64,000 nucleotides of DNA from JANPCX01 sp966211815. Its GTDB lineage: Bacteria > Pseudomonadota > Gammaproteobacteria > Burkholderiales > Burkholderiaceae_C. The DNA lies in assembly GCA_966211815.1 (NCBI GenBank), contig CBIHOD010000004.1, positions 1 through 64,000 of the forward strand, given 5' to 3'. This document shows positions 9,224 to 17,134 of this stretch, piece after piece. Both the position numbers and the translations under genes were made by a program. How positions within the stretch are numbered: the stretch's first letter is position 1; each line of letters opens with the position of its first letter. Under the pieces are notes generated by a model that did no database searches, had not been told where the DNA came from, and saw nothing but the letters and a program-made list of their open reading frames with translations.

Positions 9224-9946
9224 TCATTCGATGAAGCGCGCGAAGCCCGCCACCGGCTCCCTCTCGGTGCGCAGCGAGTTTTCCACCGCCGCCGGGTCGG
9301 CCCAGCCCAGGGACATGCCGCACACCAGCATGTCGCCCTCGGGCGCGCCGATGTGGGGCAGGATGATCCGGTGGAAAGGCGTGAAGGCCGCCTGGGGGCA
9401 AGTGTCCAGCCCGCGGGCGCGGGCGGCGACCATGATGTTCTGCAGGAACATGCCGTAGTCCAGCCAGCTGCCCTGCTGCATGACGCGGTCGATCGTGAAG
9501 ATCAAGCCCACCGGCGCGCCGAAGAAGGCGTAGTTGCGGCCGTGCTGGGCGTGCATGCGGGCCTTGTCGCCCTTCTGGATGCCGAGAAGGCCGTACAGGT
9601 CCCAGCCCACCTTGCGCCTGCGGTCGATGTAGGGCGGCCGCCATTCGAGCGGATAGTAGGCGTATTCCTCGGTGTGGGCGGCGGCCGACGCCGGGTCGGC
9701 GTGCGCCGCGGACAGCTTGGCGACCAGCGCATTCAGCGGTTCGCCGGAGAGCACCGCCACTTTCCAGGGCTGGGTGTTGGTGCCCGACGGCGCCCGGGAC
9801 GCCACGCGCAGGATGTCCTCGACCGTCTCGCGCGGCACCGGCGTGGGCAGGAAAGCGCGGGCCGAGATGCGCGAGGTGATGGCGGCGTCGACCGCCGCGA
9901 CGTCCTGCGGGCTGCACGCGGCACGTGGGGAGGGTGGAGTCGTCAT
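9224..9946 (-). CDS. Nitroreductase family protein
   Basis: A 240-residue FMN-dependent oxidoreductase. The N-terminal FMN-binding pattern RISARAF...VPRETVEDIL, then ASRAPSGTNTQPWKV, is diagnostic of the family; later come the dimer-interface/FMN segments NIMVAARARGLDT and CGMSLGWADP. Such enzymes reduce nitro groups, quinones or flavins with NAD(P)H; the physiological substrate is unknown. It is encoded between a hydroxyacid dehydrogenase and a deacetylase-like gene, all leftward but with gaps of 106 and 30 bases. Confidence 0.92.
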   Translation of the reverse strand: MTTPPSPRAACSPQDVAAVDAAITSRISARAFLPTPVPRETVEDILRVASRAPSGTNTQPWKVAVLSGEPLNALVAKLSAAHADPASAAAHTEEYAYYPLEWRPPYIDRRRKVGWDLYGLLGIQKGDKARMHAQHGRNYAFFGAPVGLIFTIDRVMQQGSWLDYGMFLQNIMVAARARGLDTCPQAAFTPFHRIILPHIGAPEGDMLVCGMSLGWADPAAVENSLRTEREPVAGFARFIE

Positions 9947-9976
9947 GGCGGTCGGTCTCCTGTTGCGGGTGGGATT

Positions 9977-10942
9977 TCAGGCGCAAGGCCGGGGTGGGGC
10001 CGCATTGTTCCACCGGCGCCAGCTCTGCACGGCCAGCCGGTAGGTCGACACCTGCACCGCCACGGTCTCGGCGATCTGGTGGCCGTAGCCGCCGGCCATC
10101 GAGAACGCCAGCGGGATTCGGCGGCGGCAGGCGAAATCGAAGACGCGGCGGTCGCGTTCGGCCAGGCCGGCCGCCGTGAGCTTGAGCCGCCCGAGGCGGT
10201 CGCCCTCGTGGGGATCGGCCCCGGCGACATAGAAGATCAGGCCGGGCGGGCCGTCGGCGTGAGACGCTTCCAGTCGCGCCAGCGCGCCGTCGAGTGCCGC
10301 CAGGTAGGGCTCGTCGCTGCAGCCGTCGGGCAGGCCAACGTCGAGGTCGCTCGATTCCTTGCGGAAGGGGAAGTTCTTCTCGCCGTGCATCGACAGCGTG
10401 AAGACCGTCGGATCATCCGAGAAGATCGAGGCCGTGCCGTTGCCCTGGTGGACGTCCAGGTCGACCACCGCGACGCGCAGAAGCCGGCGGTGGCGGCGGT
10501 GCCATTCGGCCTGCATCAGCCGGGCGGCGACCGCCACGTCGTTGAAGACGCAGTAACCGCCGCCCTTGTCGGCATAGGCATGGTGGGTGCCCCCGGCCAG
10601 GTTGCCGGCCACGCCCGAAGACAGGGCCGACCGCGCGGCGGCGATGGTCGCGCCCACGGAGCGGCGCGACCGCTCCACCATGGCCGGCGTCCAGGGGAAG
10701 CCGATCTCGCGCTGCTCGGCCGCGCTCAGCAATCCGTCCACCACCGAGGACACATAGTGCGGCGTGTGCGCCAGCGCCAGTTCGCCGTCGCTGGCGGCGG
10801 GCGCCTCGCGAAGCGACACCCCTTCGCATTCGCGCTCCAGCGCTTCCCGCAACAGCCGGTATTTGCGCATCGGGAAGCGGTGGCCCTCGGGCAGCGGCAG
10901 GACGAAGTGGTCGGAATAAAAGGCTTCCATAGTCAAGGCCAT
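9977..10942 (-). CDS. Histone deacetylase-like amidohydrolase
   Basis: A zinc hydrolase of the arginase/deacetylase superfamily (acetylpolyamine amidohydrolase / acetoin utilisation AcuC-like), 321 residues. Seen: GGTHHAYADKGGGYCVFNDVA with the catalytic His pair, the metal-binding VVDLDVHQGNGTA (Asp and His ligands), AGADPHEGDRLG with the further Asp ligand, and C-terminal MAGGYG. The start at 10942 (MALTMEAF) has a close upstream GGAG; the ATG at 10930 (MEAFYSDH) is also possible. Bacterial members act on acetylated polyamines or lysines; the substrate is not determinable here. Confidence 0.92.
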   Translation of the reverse strand: MALTMEAFYSDHFVLPLPEGHRFPMRKYRLLREALERECEGVSLREAPAASDGELALAHTPHYVSSVVDGLLSAAEQREIGFPWTPAMVERSRRSVGATIAAARSALSSGVAGNLAGGTHHAYADKGGGYCVFNDVAVAARLMQAEWHRRHRRLLRVAVVDLDVHQGNGTASIFSDDPTVFTLSMHGEKNFPFRKESSDLDVGLPDGCSDEPYLAALDGALARLEASHADGPPGLIFYVAGADPHEGDRLGRLKLTAAGLAERDRRVFDFACRRRIPLAFSMAGGYGHQIAETVAVQVSTYRLAVQSWRRWNNAAPPRPCA

Positions 10943-11109
10943 TGTCTCCAGATGTTCCATGTGTGGACGCACCGCGGCCGGGCGTCTATCCTGCGCCCCC
11001 GCTCTCCGAGCAAGGCGCTTCGCCAACGCCTGGACAGGCAGGTCTCCCCAGGTGTTTTCCGAGGCGTCAGACTGGGCCGAACCTTCGGATTTGGGGTGCT
11101 CACCTCAAA

Positions 11110-11185
11110 TTGCTGCGTCGCACAATAAAACACTTGATTTGTCATTTTCGGCCCGTATACTTCCGTTTATGGTGCAGCGCAACAA
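11110..11185 (+). promoter_or_regulatory. phaP promoter flanked by two copies of one palindromic operator
   Basis: A sigma70-like promoter is visible: TTGATT (11134-11139), a 16-base spacer and TATACT (11156-11161). Two 16-bp sites bracket it: 11110-11125 (TTGCTGCGTCGCACAA) and 11170-11185, whose reverse complement is TTGTTGCGCTGCACCA; the two agree at 12 of 16 positions. One lies just upstream of -35 and the other just downstream of the expected transcription start, an arrangement suited to a repressor. In PHA-accumulating betaproteobacteria PhaR represses phasin genes, so these are candidate PhaR sites (inference). Confidence 0.6.
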
Positions 11186-11236
11186 AAAGGCTGTGTCAGA
11201 TCACAGAATCCTTACCTCACCTTTTAGGAGATAACC

Positions 11237-11782
11237 ATGAGCTTCACACCTGAACAACTGATCGCCGCCCACAAGGCCAACATCGAAACCCTGTTCGGCC
11301 TGACCAACAAGGCTTTCGAAGGCGTTGAAAAGCTGGTCGAGCTGAACCTGCAAGTCGCCAAGACCGCCCTGGGCGAAGCCGCCGAGACCACCAAGGCCGC
11401 CCTGTCCGCCAAAGACGCCCATGAGCTGCTGGCCCTGCACGCCGCGCTGCTGCAACCCGCCGCCGAGAAGGCCGCCGCTTACAGCCGCCACCTGTACGAC
11501 ATCGCCGCCGCGACCAACGCCGAAGTCGGCAAGGTCGCCGAAGCCACCGCTTCCGAAGCCCAGCGCAAATTCGTCGCCGCCGTCGACGTGGCCGTCAAGA
11601 ACGCGCCGGCCGGCTCCGAGAACGCCGTGGCCCTGGTGAAGTCGGCCGTCGCCGCCGCCAACAACGCTTACGAGAGCGTCAGTAAGGCCGCCAAGCAAGC
11701 CGCCGACGTGGCCGAAGCCAACTTCCAAGCGGTCACCAACTCGGCCGTCAAGGCCACCCAGACCGCCAAGGCCAAGCGCTGA
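11237..11782 (+). CDS. phaP: Phasin (polyhydroxyalkanoate granule-associated protein)
   Basis: A 181-residue Ala/Lys/Glu-rich, almost entirely helical protein starting MSFTPEQLIAAHKANIETLF, the typical beginning of the Phasin_2 family in Burkholderiales. Phasins coat the surface of PHA granules, control their size and number and form helical oligomers. No signal peptide or membrane segment. A strong AGGAGAT ribosome-binding site lies at 11227-11233, consistent with an abundant protein, and a strong terminator follows. No PHA synthase gene is present in the window. Confidence 0.95.
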   Translation: MSFTPEQLIAAHKANIETLFGLTNKAFEGVEKLVELNLQVAKTALGEAAETTKAALSAKDAHELLALHAALLQPAAEKAAAYSRHLYDIAAATNAEVGKVAEATASEAQRKFVAAVDVAVKNAPAGSENAVALVKSAVAAANNAYESVSKAAKQAADVAEANFQAVTNSAVKATQTAKAKR

Positions 11783-11822
11783 AAGCCAAGGGCCGCATGG
11801 CGCGGCCCGGGTTCCCGACGCG

Positions 11823-11856
11823 AAAAGCCCGGTGCCATTCAGGCCCGGGCTTTTTC
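11823..11856. terminator. Bidirectional terminator between phaP and the patatin gene
   Basis: AAAAGCCCGG (11823-11832) pairs with CCGGGCTTTT (11845-11854), loop of 12 bases, followed by TTCTTT on the + strand. The A run on the left makes it usable from both convergent genes. Confidence 0.8.
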
Positions 11857-11879
11857 TTTGCCCGACGGCGCCGGCCCGG

Positions 11880-12815
11880 TCAATGGGACTTGGCGGCGAG
11901 TTTGGCCTTGAGCATGGGCAACTGCGCCAGCATCGCCTCGCGCCCGGCCTGGATCGATTGCTTGCGCGACGAGAAAGCCGCCGCCGACACGCCGGCCAGC
12001 GAAGGCCGGACCACCACGTCCGCGTCGCGCAATTCGAAGTGGTTGATGCTGCGGCCCATGATGGCGAAGGTCTGCAGCAACATCCGGAATGGGTCGCCGG
12101 TCGGCCCGCCTTCGGGCACGGCCGAGATGTCCACCGCGACCACCACCTCGGCCCCCATCTGCCGGGCGAAGCGCACCGGCACCGGCGACACGAGGCCGCC
12201 GTCCACATATTCCCGGCCGTTGATCTTCACCGGCTGGAAGACCGCCGGCACGCTGCTCGACGCCCGCACCGCGGTCCCGGGATCGCCTCGGGCGAAAAGA
12301 ATGGGGGCGCCGGAATCCAGGTCGGTGGCGACGATGCCCAGCGGCAGCCGCATCTGTTCCAGGGTGCGTCCGCCGACCTGTTCGCGCACATACCGGGCCA
12401 GCGCCTCGCCGCGGATCAGGCCGCGACCGGGGAAGGCCCAGTCGGTGATCGCCGCTTCGTCCATGGTTTGCGCGAGTTCGCCCAGGGCCGCGCCGTTCTT
12501 CCCCGAGGCGTAGAGCGCCGCCACCAGGCTGCCGGCCGAAGTGCCGACGACAAGGTCCGGCACGATGCCCGCCTCTTCAAGCACCTGGATGACGCCGATG
12601 TGGGCGAAACCCCGGGCAGCGCCGCCACCGAGCGCCAGGCCCAGGCGCGGTGGTGGCTTGACAGGAGCCGGCGCGGCGGACACGGGGGGCACCGGCGCGG
12701 CCACCACGGACGGTCTTTCGGGTGCGGGGGGCGTGGACTGGCAAGCCACCAAGGCCAGTGCCGGCAACCAGAAGGTCGTTCGGAAAAATACCTTCTTAAT
12801 ATTTCCCAAAAGCAT
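11880..12815 (-). CDS. Patatin-like phospholipase, predicted lipoprotein (RssA-like)
   Basis: 311 residues. The N-terminus has a signal sequence ending in a lipobox (LVAC, Cys25), then a Pro/Ala-rich linker. The patatin domain (about residues 56-270) carries the oxyanion-hole motif GGGAARG (63-69), the nucleophile elbow GTSAG (Ser93) and a DGG motif in EYVDGGLVSPVPV for the Ser-Asp dyad. It should be a lipid acyl hydrolase anchored at the membrane. It is convergent with phaP and divergent from the cys operon. Link to neighbours unknown. Confidence 0.92.
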   Translation of the reverse strand: MLLGNIKKVFFRTTFWLPALALVACQSTPPAPERPSVVAAPVPPVSAAPAPVKPPPRLGLALGGGAARGFAHIGVIQVLEEAGIVPDLVVGTSAGSLVAALYASGKNGAALGELAQTMDEAAITDWAFPGRGLIRGEALARYVREQVGGRTLEQMRLPLGIVATDLDSGAPILFARGDPGTAVRASSSVPAVFQPVKINGREYVDGGLVSPVPVRFARQMGAEVVVAVDISAVPEGGPTGDPFRMLLQTFAIMGRSINHFELRDADVVVRPSLAGVSAAAFSSRKQSIQAGREAMLAQLPMLKAKLAAKSH

Positions 12816-13040
12816 AATTAAAAAACGAATAAGTACTTCTCAAATATAAAGGCGCCACCTAAAGTGCCGTCTTCATCCCCAATGAATCTGGCCGGTCGTG
12901 AAGTGGCTGTCATCCTCGCACTCACCGCCGGCGACCTGGGAACCCGGCATGGACTGGACGGCGATTTTGAACGGCCTGGGCATCGGCAATCATCGTCGGC
13001 GTGACCGGTCATCCACTGAGTTTTCGCGGGAGTCCCCCAC
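12816..13040. promoter_or_regulatory. Divergent promoter region of cysI and the patatin gene
   Basis: 225 bases without a gene. The half next to the patatin gene (continuing into its first codons, about 12786-12856) is strikingly AT-rich against the GC-rich surroundings. AT-rich upstream regions are usual at CysB-controlled cys promoters, so regulation by CysB is plausible, but I cannot define a binding site. A GGGAG ribosome-binding site lies about 10 bases before the cysI start. Confidence 0.35.
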
Positions 13041-14735
13041 ATGTACACCTACACAGAATTCGACGCCCACTTCGTCCGCCAGCGCGCCGCGCAATACCGG
13101 GACCAGCTGCAGCGCAACTTGAAAGGGCAGCTCAGCGACGAGGAGTTCCGCCCGCTGCGCCTGCAGAACGGCTGGTACGTTCAGCGCCACGCGCCGATGC
13201 TGCGCGTGGCCGTGCCCTACGGCGAGCTCAGCAGCCGGCAGCTGCGCGCTTTGGCCCGCATCGCCCGCGACTTCGACAAGGGTTACGGCCACTTCACCAC
13301 GCGCCAGAACCTGCAATACAACTGGATCCCGCTGGACAAGAGCGCCAATGTGATGGACGCCCTGGCCGACGTGCACATGCACGGCATCCAGACCAGCGGC
13401 AACTGCATCCGCAACATCACCAGCGACTGCTTCGCCGGCGTGGCCGCCGACGAGGTCGTCGACCCGCGGCCCTACTGCGAGATCCTGCGCCAGTGGAGCA
13501 CGCTGCATCCCGAGTTCGCCCACCTGCCGCGCAAGTTCAAGATCGCCGTCAGCGGCGCCAAGGAAGACCGCGCCGCCATCGCCTGGCACGACATCGGCCT
13601 GCAGCTGCTGAAGAACCAGGCCGGCGAAGTCGGCTTCAAGGTGCTGGTCGGCGGCGGCATGGGCCGCACGCCGGTGATCGGCACGGTGGTCAATGAATTC
13701 CTGCCTTGGCAGCAGATCCTCGTCTACATCGAGGCCATCGTGCGCGTCTACAACCGTTATGGCCGCCGCGACAACATGTACAAGGCGCGCATCAAGATCC
13801 TCGTCAAGGCCGAAGGCCAGCGTTTCATCGACGACGTGAACCAGGAGTTCAAGGACATCCTGGAACGCGACGTCGAAGGCAGCGCCCACCTGATCCCGCA
13901 GGCCGAGTTCGACCGCGTCAACGCCTGCTTCGTGCGTCCGGCCGGCGTCGCGCCGTCCAGCCAGGCCCTCGATGCGCCGGCCGATGCCCCCCAGGCCTTC
14001 CAGCGCTGGCTGGAACGCAACGTGCACGCGCACCAGGTGCCGGGCCACCGCGCGGTGACGCTGTCGCTCAAGCGCGCCGGCCAGGCGCCCGGCGACGCCA
14101 CCGACGCCCAGATGGACCTGGCCGCCGGCCTGGCCGACCGCTTCAGCCACGGCGAACTGCGCGTCTCCCACGACCAGAACCTGGTGCTGCCGTGGGTGAA
14201 GGAATCCGAACTCTTCGCGCTGTGGCAGGCCGCGCGCGACGCCAGCTTCGCTTCGCCCAACATCGGCCTGCTGACCGACATGATCGCCTGCCCCGGCGGC
14301 GACTTCTGCTCGCTGGCCAACGCGCGCTCGCTGCCGCTGGCCGCCGAACTCACCGCCCGCTACCAGGACCTGGACGAGCTCTACGACATCGGCGACATCG
14401 ACCTGCACATCAGCGGCTGCATCAATTCCTGCGGCCACCACCACAGCGGCCACATCGGCGTGCTGGGCGTCGACAAGGACGGCGCCGAGTGGTACCAGGT
14501 GACGCTGGCCGGCTCCGACGGCTCCACGCAGAGCGGCGAGGCCGTTCCCGGCAAGGTGATCGGCCCGTCGTTCGCCGCGGACGAAGTCGCCGACGCGATC
14601 GAGGCGGTGATCGACACCTACCGCGGCCAGCGCGCCGCGAACGAGCGTTTCATCGACACCGTCAAGCGCGTCGGCCTGGAGCCGTTCAAGGCCGCCGCCA
14701 ACGCCATCCGCCGCTCGACCGCCAAGGCCGCCTGA
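13041..14735 (+). CDS. cysI: Assimilatory sulfite reductase, siroheme subunit (nitrite/sulfite reductase family)
   Basis: A 564-residue enzyme for the six-electron reduction of sulfite to sulfide in cysteine biosynthesis. Two ferredoxin-like/siroheme half domains are present; the [4Fe-4S]-siroheme ligands are Cys417 and Cys423 (CPGGDFC) and Cys460 and Cys464 (CINSC), exactly the spacing in CysI. Its followers supply the substrate pathway (cysH, cysD, cysN), siroheme (cobA) and probable electrons (fdxA and a ferredoxin reductase). No CysJ flavoprotein is present in the window, so a ferredoxin-dependent version is likely. The family also contains nitrite reductases; context decides for sulfite. 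Confidence 0.95.
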   Translation: MYTYTEFDAHFVRQRAAQYRDQLQRNLKGQLSDEEFRPLRLQNGWYVQRHAPMLRVAVPYGELSSRQLRALARIARDFDKGYGHFTTRQNLQYNWIPLDKSANVMDALADVHMHGIQTSGNCIRNITSDCFAGVAADEVVDPRPYCEILRQWSTLHPEFAHLPRKFKIAVSGAKEDRAAIAWHDIGLQLLKNQAGEVGFKVLVGGGMGRTPVIGTVVNEFLPWQQILVYIEAIVRVYNRYGRRDNMYKARIKILVKAEGQRFIDDVNQEFKDILERDVEGSAHLIPQAEFDRVNACFVRPAGVAPSSQALDAPADAPQAFQRWLERNVHAHQVPGHRAVTLSLKRAGQAPGDATDAQMDLAAGLADRFSHGELRVSHDQNLVLPWVKESELFALWQAARDASFASPNIGLLTDMIACPGGDFCSLANARSLPLAAELTARYQDLDELYDIGDIDLHISGCINSCGHHHSGHIGVLGVDKDGAEWYQVTLAGSDGSTQSGEAVPGKVIGPSFAADEVADAIEAVIDTYRGQRAANERFIDTVKRVGLEPFKAAANAIRRSTAKAA

Positions 14736-14764
14736 ACAGGCAGGCGCGAAGAAGGAGTACCCGC

Positions 14765-15301
14765 ATGAAATTCATCGATCCCCAGCACGACGCCTGGCAC
14801 AGCGTGGTCGGCGAGGACGGCCCGGTCGTCAACGTCACCCCCAAGCCCCACAGCCTGCTGACGCTGGCGCAGTGGCGCGGCGCGCGCGAGAACTGGCCGC
14901 AAGGCGTGCCGGTGGGCGTCATCTTCCCGAACGACGCCGACATCGAGGAGCTGGAGGCCGACCTGCCGCGCCTGGCCCTGGTGGCGCTGGAGTTCCCGAA
15001 ATGGGTGGACGGCCGCGCCTACAGCCAGGCCCGGCTGCTGCGCTCGCGCTACCGTTTCGAGGGCGAAGTGCGCGCCACCGGCCAAGTGCTGGTCGACATG
15101 ATGCAGCTGCTGCAGCGCACCGGCTTCGATGCGGTCCAGCTGCGCGCCGACCAGTCGCTCGAAGCCGCCCGGCGCGCCCTGACCTTCTTCCCCGCCTATT
15201 ACCAGGCCGACGTCGGCCAGACGCAGCCGCTGTTCGCGCGTTCGCCCGAAGCGGTCAAAGCCAGCGTGCCCGAGTTCAACCAGGCAGGGTCGGCGATATG
15301 A
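14765..15301 (+). CDS. DUF934 protein of the sulfate assimilation operon
   Basis: 178 residues, no signal peptide or membrane helix. It belongs to the DUF934 family, which in proteobacteria is nearly always encoded directly after the CysI-type sulfite reductase and is thought to assist it; its biochemical role is not known to me. Recognisable conserved parts are LALVALEFPKWVDGRAYSQARLLR, quoted here only as far as YSQARLLR, and the C-terminal FFPAYYQAD. It has a good AAGGAG site and overlaps cysH by 4 bases (ATGA). Confidence 0.85.
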   Translation: MKFIDPQHDAWHSVVGEDGPVVNVTPKPHSLLTLAQWRGARENWPQGVPVGVIFPNDADIEELEADLPRLALVALEFPKWVDGRAYSQARLLRSRYRFEGEVRATGQVLVDMMQLLQRTGFDAVQLRADQSLEAARRALTFFPAYYQADVGQTQPLFARSPEAVKASVPEFNQAGSAI

Positions 15302-16050
15302 GCGCGGTCTCGCTCTACGCCCGCCAGACGCCGGGGTTCGAGCAACGCGTGGCGCACGCCGTGGAGGTGCTGGAGCAAGCCGCCGCCGCACATCCCGGCC
15401 GCGTCGTGCAGGCCACCAGCCTGGGCGCGGAGGACATGGTCGTCACCGACTTGATCGCGCGCCACCGCATCGCCATCGCCATCGGCACGCTCGAGACCGG
15501 GAAGCTGCACGAGCAGACGGTCGCGCTGATCCCCCGCATCGAGCGGCGATACGGCCTGCCGGTCGAGGTCTACCGCCCCGAGGCCGAGGCCGTCATCCAC
15601 TTCGTGAAGAACCATGGCGAGCGCGCGATGTACGACAGCATCGACCTGCGCAAGGGCTGCTGCGGCATCCGCAAGCTGGAGCCGCTGTCGCGCATGCTGG
15701 GCGAGCGCACCGCCTGGGTCACCGGCCTGCGCCGCGAGCAGTCGAACAACCGCGGCGACGTGCCGTTCAGCGAACCCGACGACAAGGGCCGCACCAAATT
15801 CAACCCGCTGGCCGACTGGACCTGGAACGACGTCTGGCACTACATCGCCGCGAACGACGTGCCCTACAACCCGCTGCACGACGAGTTCATGCCCAGCATC
15901 GGCTGCGCCCCCTGCACCCGGGCGATCGCCGTCGGCGAGGACTTCCGCGCCGGGCGCTGGTGGTGGGAGAGCGAAGACGCCAAGGAGTGCGGTTTGCACG
16001 TTCACGGCGCAGAAGAAGCCGCCGTATCAATGATCGGAGAAAGAAAATGA
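15298..16050 (+). CDS. cysH: Adenylyl-sulfate (APS) reductase, assimilatory
   Basis: A 250-residue reductase of the PAPS/APS reductase family. It has the two cysteine motifs for a [4Fe-4S] cluster, Cys121-Cys122 (KGCCGIRK) and Cys203/Cys206 (GCAPC), which mark APS- rather than PAPS-using enzymes, and the catalytic Cys231 in KECGLH near the C-terminus. It converts APS to sulfite using thioredoxin. This agrees with the absence of an APS kinase (CysC) here. Overlaps of 4 bases with both DUF934 and cysD show tight coupling. Confidence 0.95.
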   Translation: MSAVSLYARQTPGFEQRVAHAVEVLEQAAAAHPGRVVQATSLGAEDMVVTDLIARHRIAIAIGTLETGKLHEQTVALIPRIERRYGLPVEVYRPEAEAVIHFVKNHGERAMYDSIDLRKGCCGIRKLEPLSRMLGERTAWVTGLRREQSNNRGDVPFSEPDDKGRTKFNPLADWTWNDVWHYIAANDVPYNPLHDEFMPSIGCAPCTRAIAVGEDFRAGRWWWESEDAKECGLHVHGAEEAAVSMIGERK

Positions 16051-17006
16051 ACGCCCCCCTGAGCATCGAGCAACTGCTGCCCCAGCTCGACCACTCCCAC
16101 CTCGACTGGCTCGAAGAGGAAGCCATCTTCATCCTGCGCGAAACCGTGGCCGCCTTCGAGCGCCCCGCCCTGCTTTTCTCCGGAGGCAAGGATTCCTGCG
16201 TCGTCCTGCGCCTGGCCGAGAAAGCGTTCAAGAACAAGGATAAAAGCGGCGAGTTCAAAGGCCGCCTGCCCTTCCCCCTGCTGCACGTCGACACCGGCCA
16301 CAATTTTCCCGAAGTGATCGAGTTCCGCGACCGCCGCGTCGCCGAGATGGGCGAGCGCCTGGTGGTGGGTCACCTGGAGGACTCGATCAAGCGCGGCACC
16401 GTGCGCCTGTCGCACCCGCTGGAGTCGCGCAACGGGCACCAGACCGTCGCGCTGCTGGAGGCGATCGAGGAGAACCGCTTCGACGTGCTGATGGGCGGCG
16501 CCCGCCGCGACGAGGAAAAGGCGCGCGCCAAGGAACGCATCTTCAGCCACCGCGACAGCTTCGGCCAATGGCAGCCGAAAGAGCAGCGCCCGGAGCTGTG
16601 GACGCTGTTCAACACCCGCATCAAGCCGGGCGAACACATGCGGGCGTTCCCGATCAGCAACTGGACGGAACTCGACGTGTGGCTTTACATCGCCCGCGAG
16701 AACATCCCGCTGCCCAGCCTTTACTACGCCCACGACCGCCAGGTGATCCGCCGCAAGGGCCTGCTGGTGCCGGTCACCGAGGTCACGCCGCCCGAAAGCG
16801 GCGAGAAGGCCGAAACCGCGCAGGTGCGCTTCCGCACCGTCGGCGACATGACTTGCACCTGCCCGGTGGAAAGCCCGGCGGCCAACGCCACCGAGATCGT
16901 GGCGGAGACGCTGAAGGTGACGGTGAGCGAGCGGGGGGCGACGCGGATGGACGACCGCACTTCGGATGCCTCGATGGAGCGCCGGAAGAAGGAAGGCTAT
17001 TTCTGA
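16047..17006 (+). CDS. cysD: Sulfate adenylyltransferase subunit 2 (CysD)
   Basis: 319 residues. The PP-loop ATP pyrophosphatase motif is LLFSGGKDSCVVLRL (about residue 46). It carries out adenylation of sulfate to APS together with the GTPase CysN. Other family marks are PLLHVDTGHNFPEV and MGGARRDEEKARAKER, and the C-terminal ERRKKEGYF. The start at 16047 overlaps the cysH stop (ATGA). The intergenic stretch to cysN contains a palindromic repeat, unusual inside an otherwise compact operon. Confidence 0.97.
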   Translation: MNAPLSIEQLLPQLDHSHLDWLEEEAIFILRETVAAFERPALLFSGGKDSCVVLRLAEKAFKNKDKSGEFKGRLPFPLLHVDTGHNFPEVIEFRDRRVAEMGERLVVGHLEDSIKRGTVRLSHPLESRNGHQTVALLEAIEENRFDVLMGGARRDEEKARAKERIFSHRDSFGQWQPKEQRPELWTLFNTRIKPGEHMRAFPISNWTELDVWLYIARENIPLPSLYYAHDRQVIRRKGLLVPVTEVTPPESGEKAETAQVRFRTVGDMTCTCPVESPAANATEIVAETLKVTVSERGATRMDDRTSDASMERRKKEGYF

Positions 17007-17019
17007 TGCCTGCCCGCCT

Positions 17020-17103
17020 CCGTTCGCCCTGAGCCTGTCGAAGGGCCCGTGCGGAGAGGGCTGGTGGTTCGCGGAAAGGCTTCGACAGGCTCAGCCCGAA
17101 CGG
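17020..17103. repeat. Interspersed inverted repeat between cysD and cysN
   Basis: Left arm 17020-17046 (CCGTTCGCCCTGAGCCTGTC and GAAGGGC) and right arm 17078-17103 (GGCTTCGACAGGCTCAGCCC and GAACGG) are imperfect reverse complements around a 31-base loop. Elements of this sequence are scattered through many Burkholderiales and sphingomonad genomes. Further copies lie at 17166-17250 and 42660-42885. Confidence 0.85.
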
Positions 17104-17134
17104 CTGGCCGCGACGCAACAAAAGAAAGTTTTAG

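Noticed and set aside
12898..13122. Small open frame upstream of cysI
   Set aside because: It overlaps the cysI start out of frame, has no ribosome-binding site or recognisable motif.
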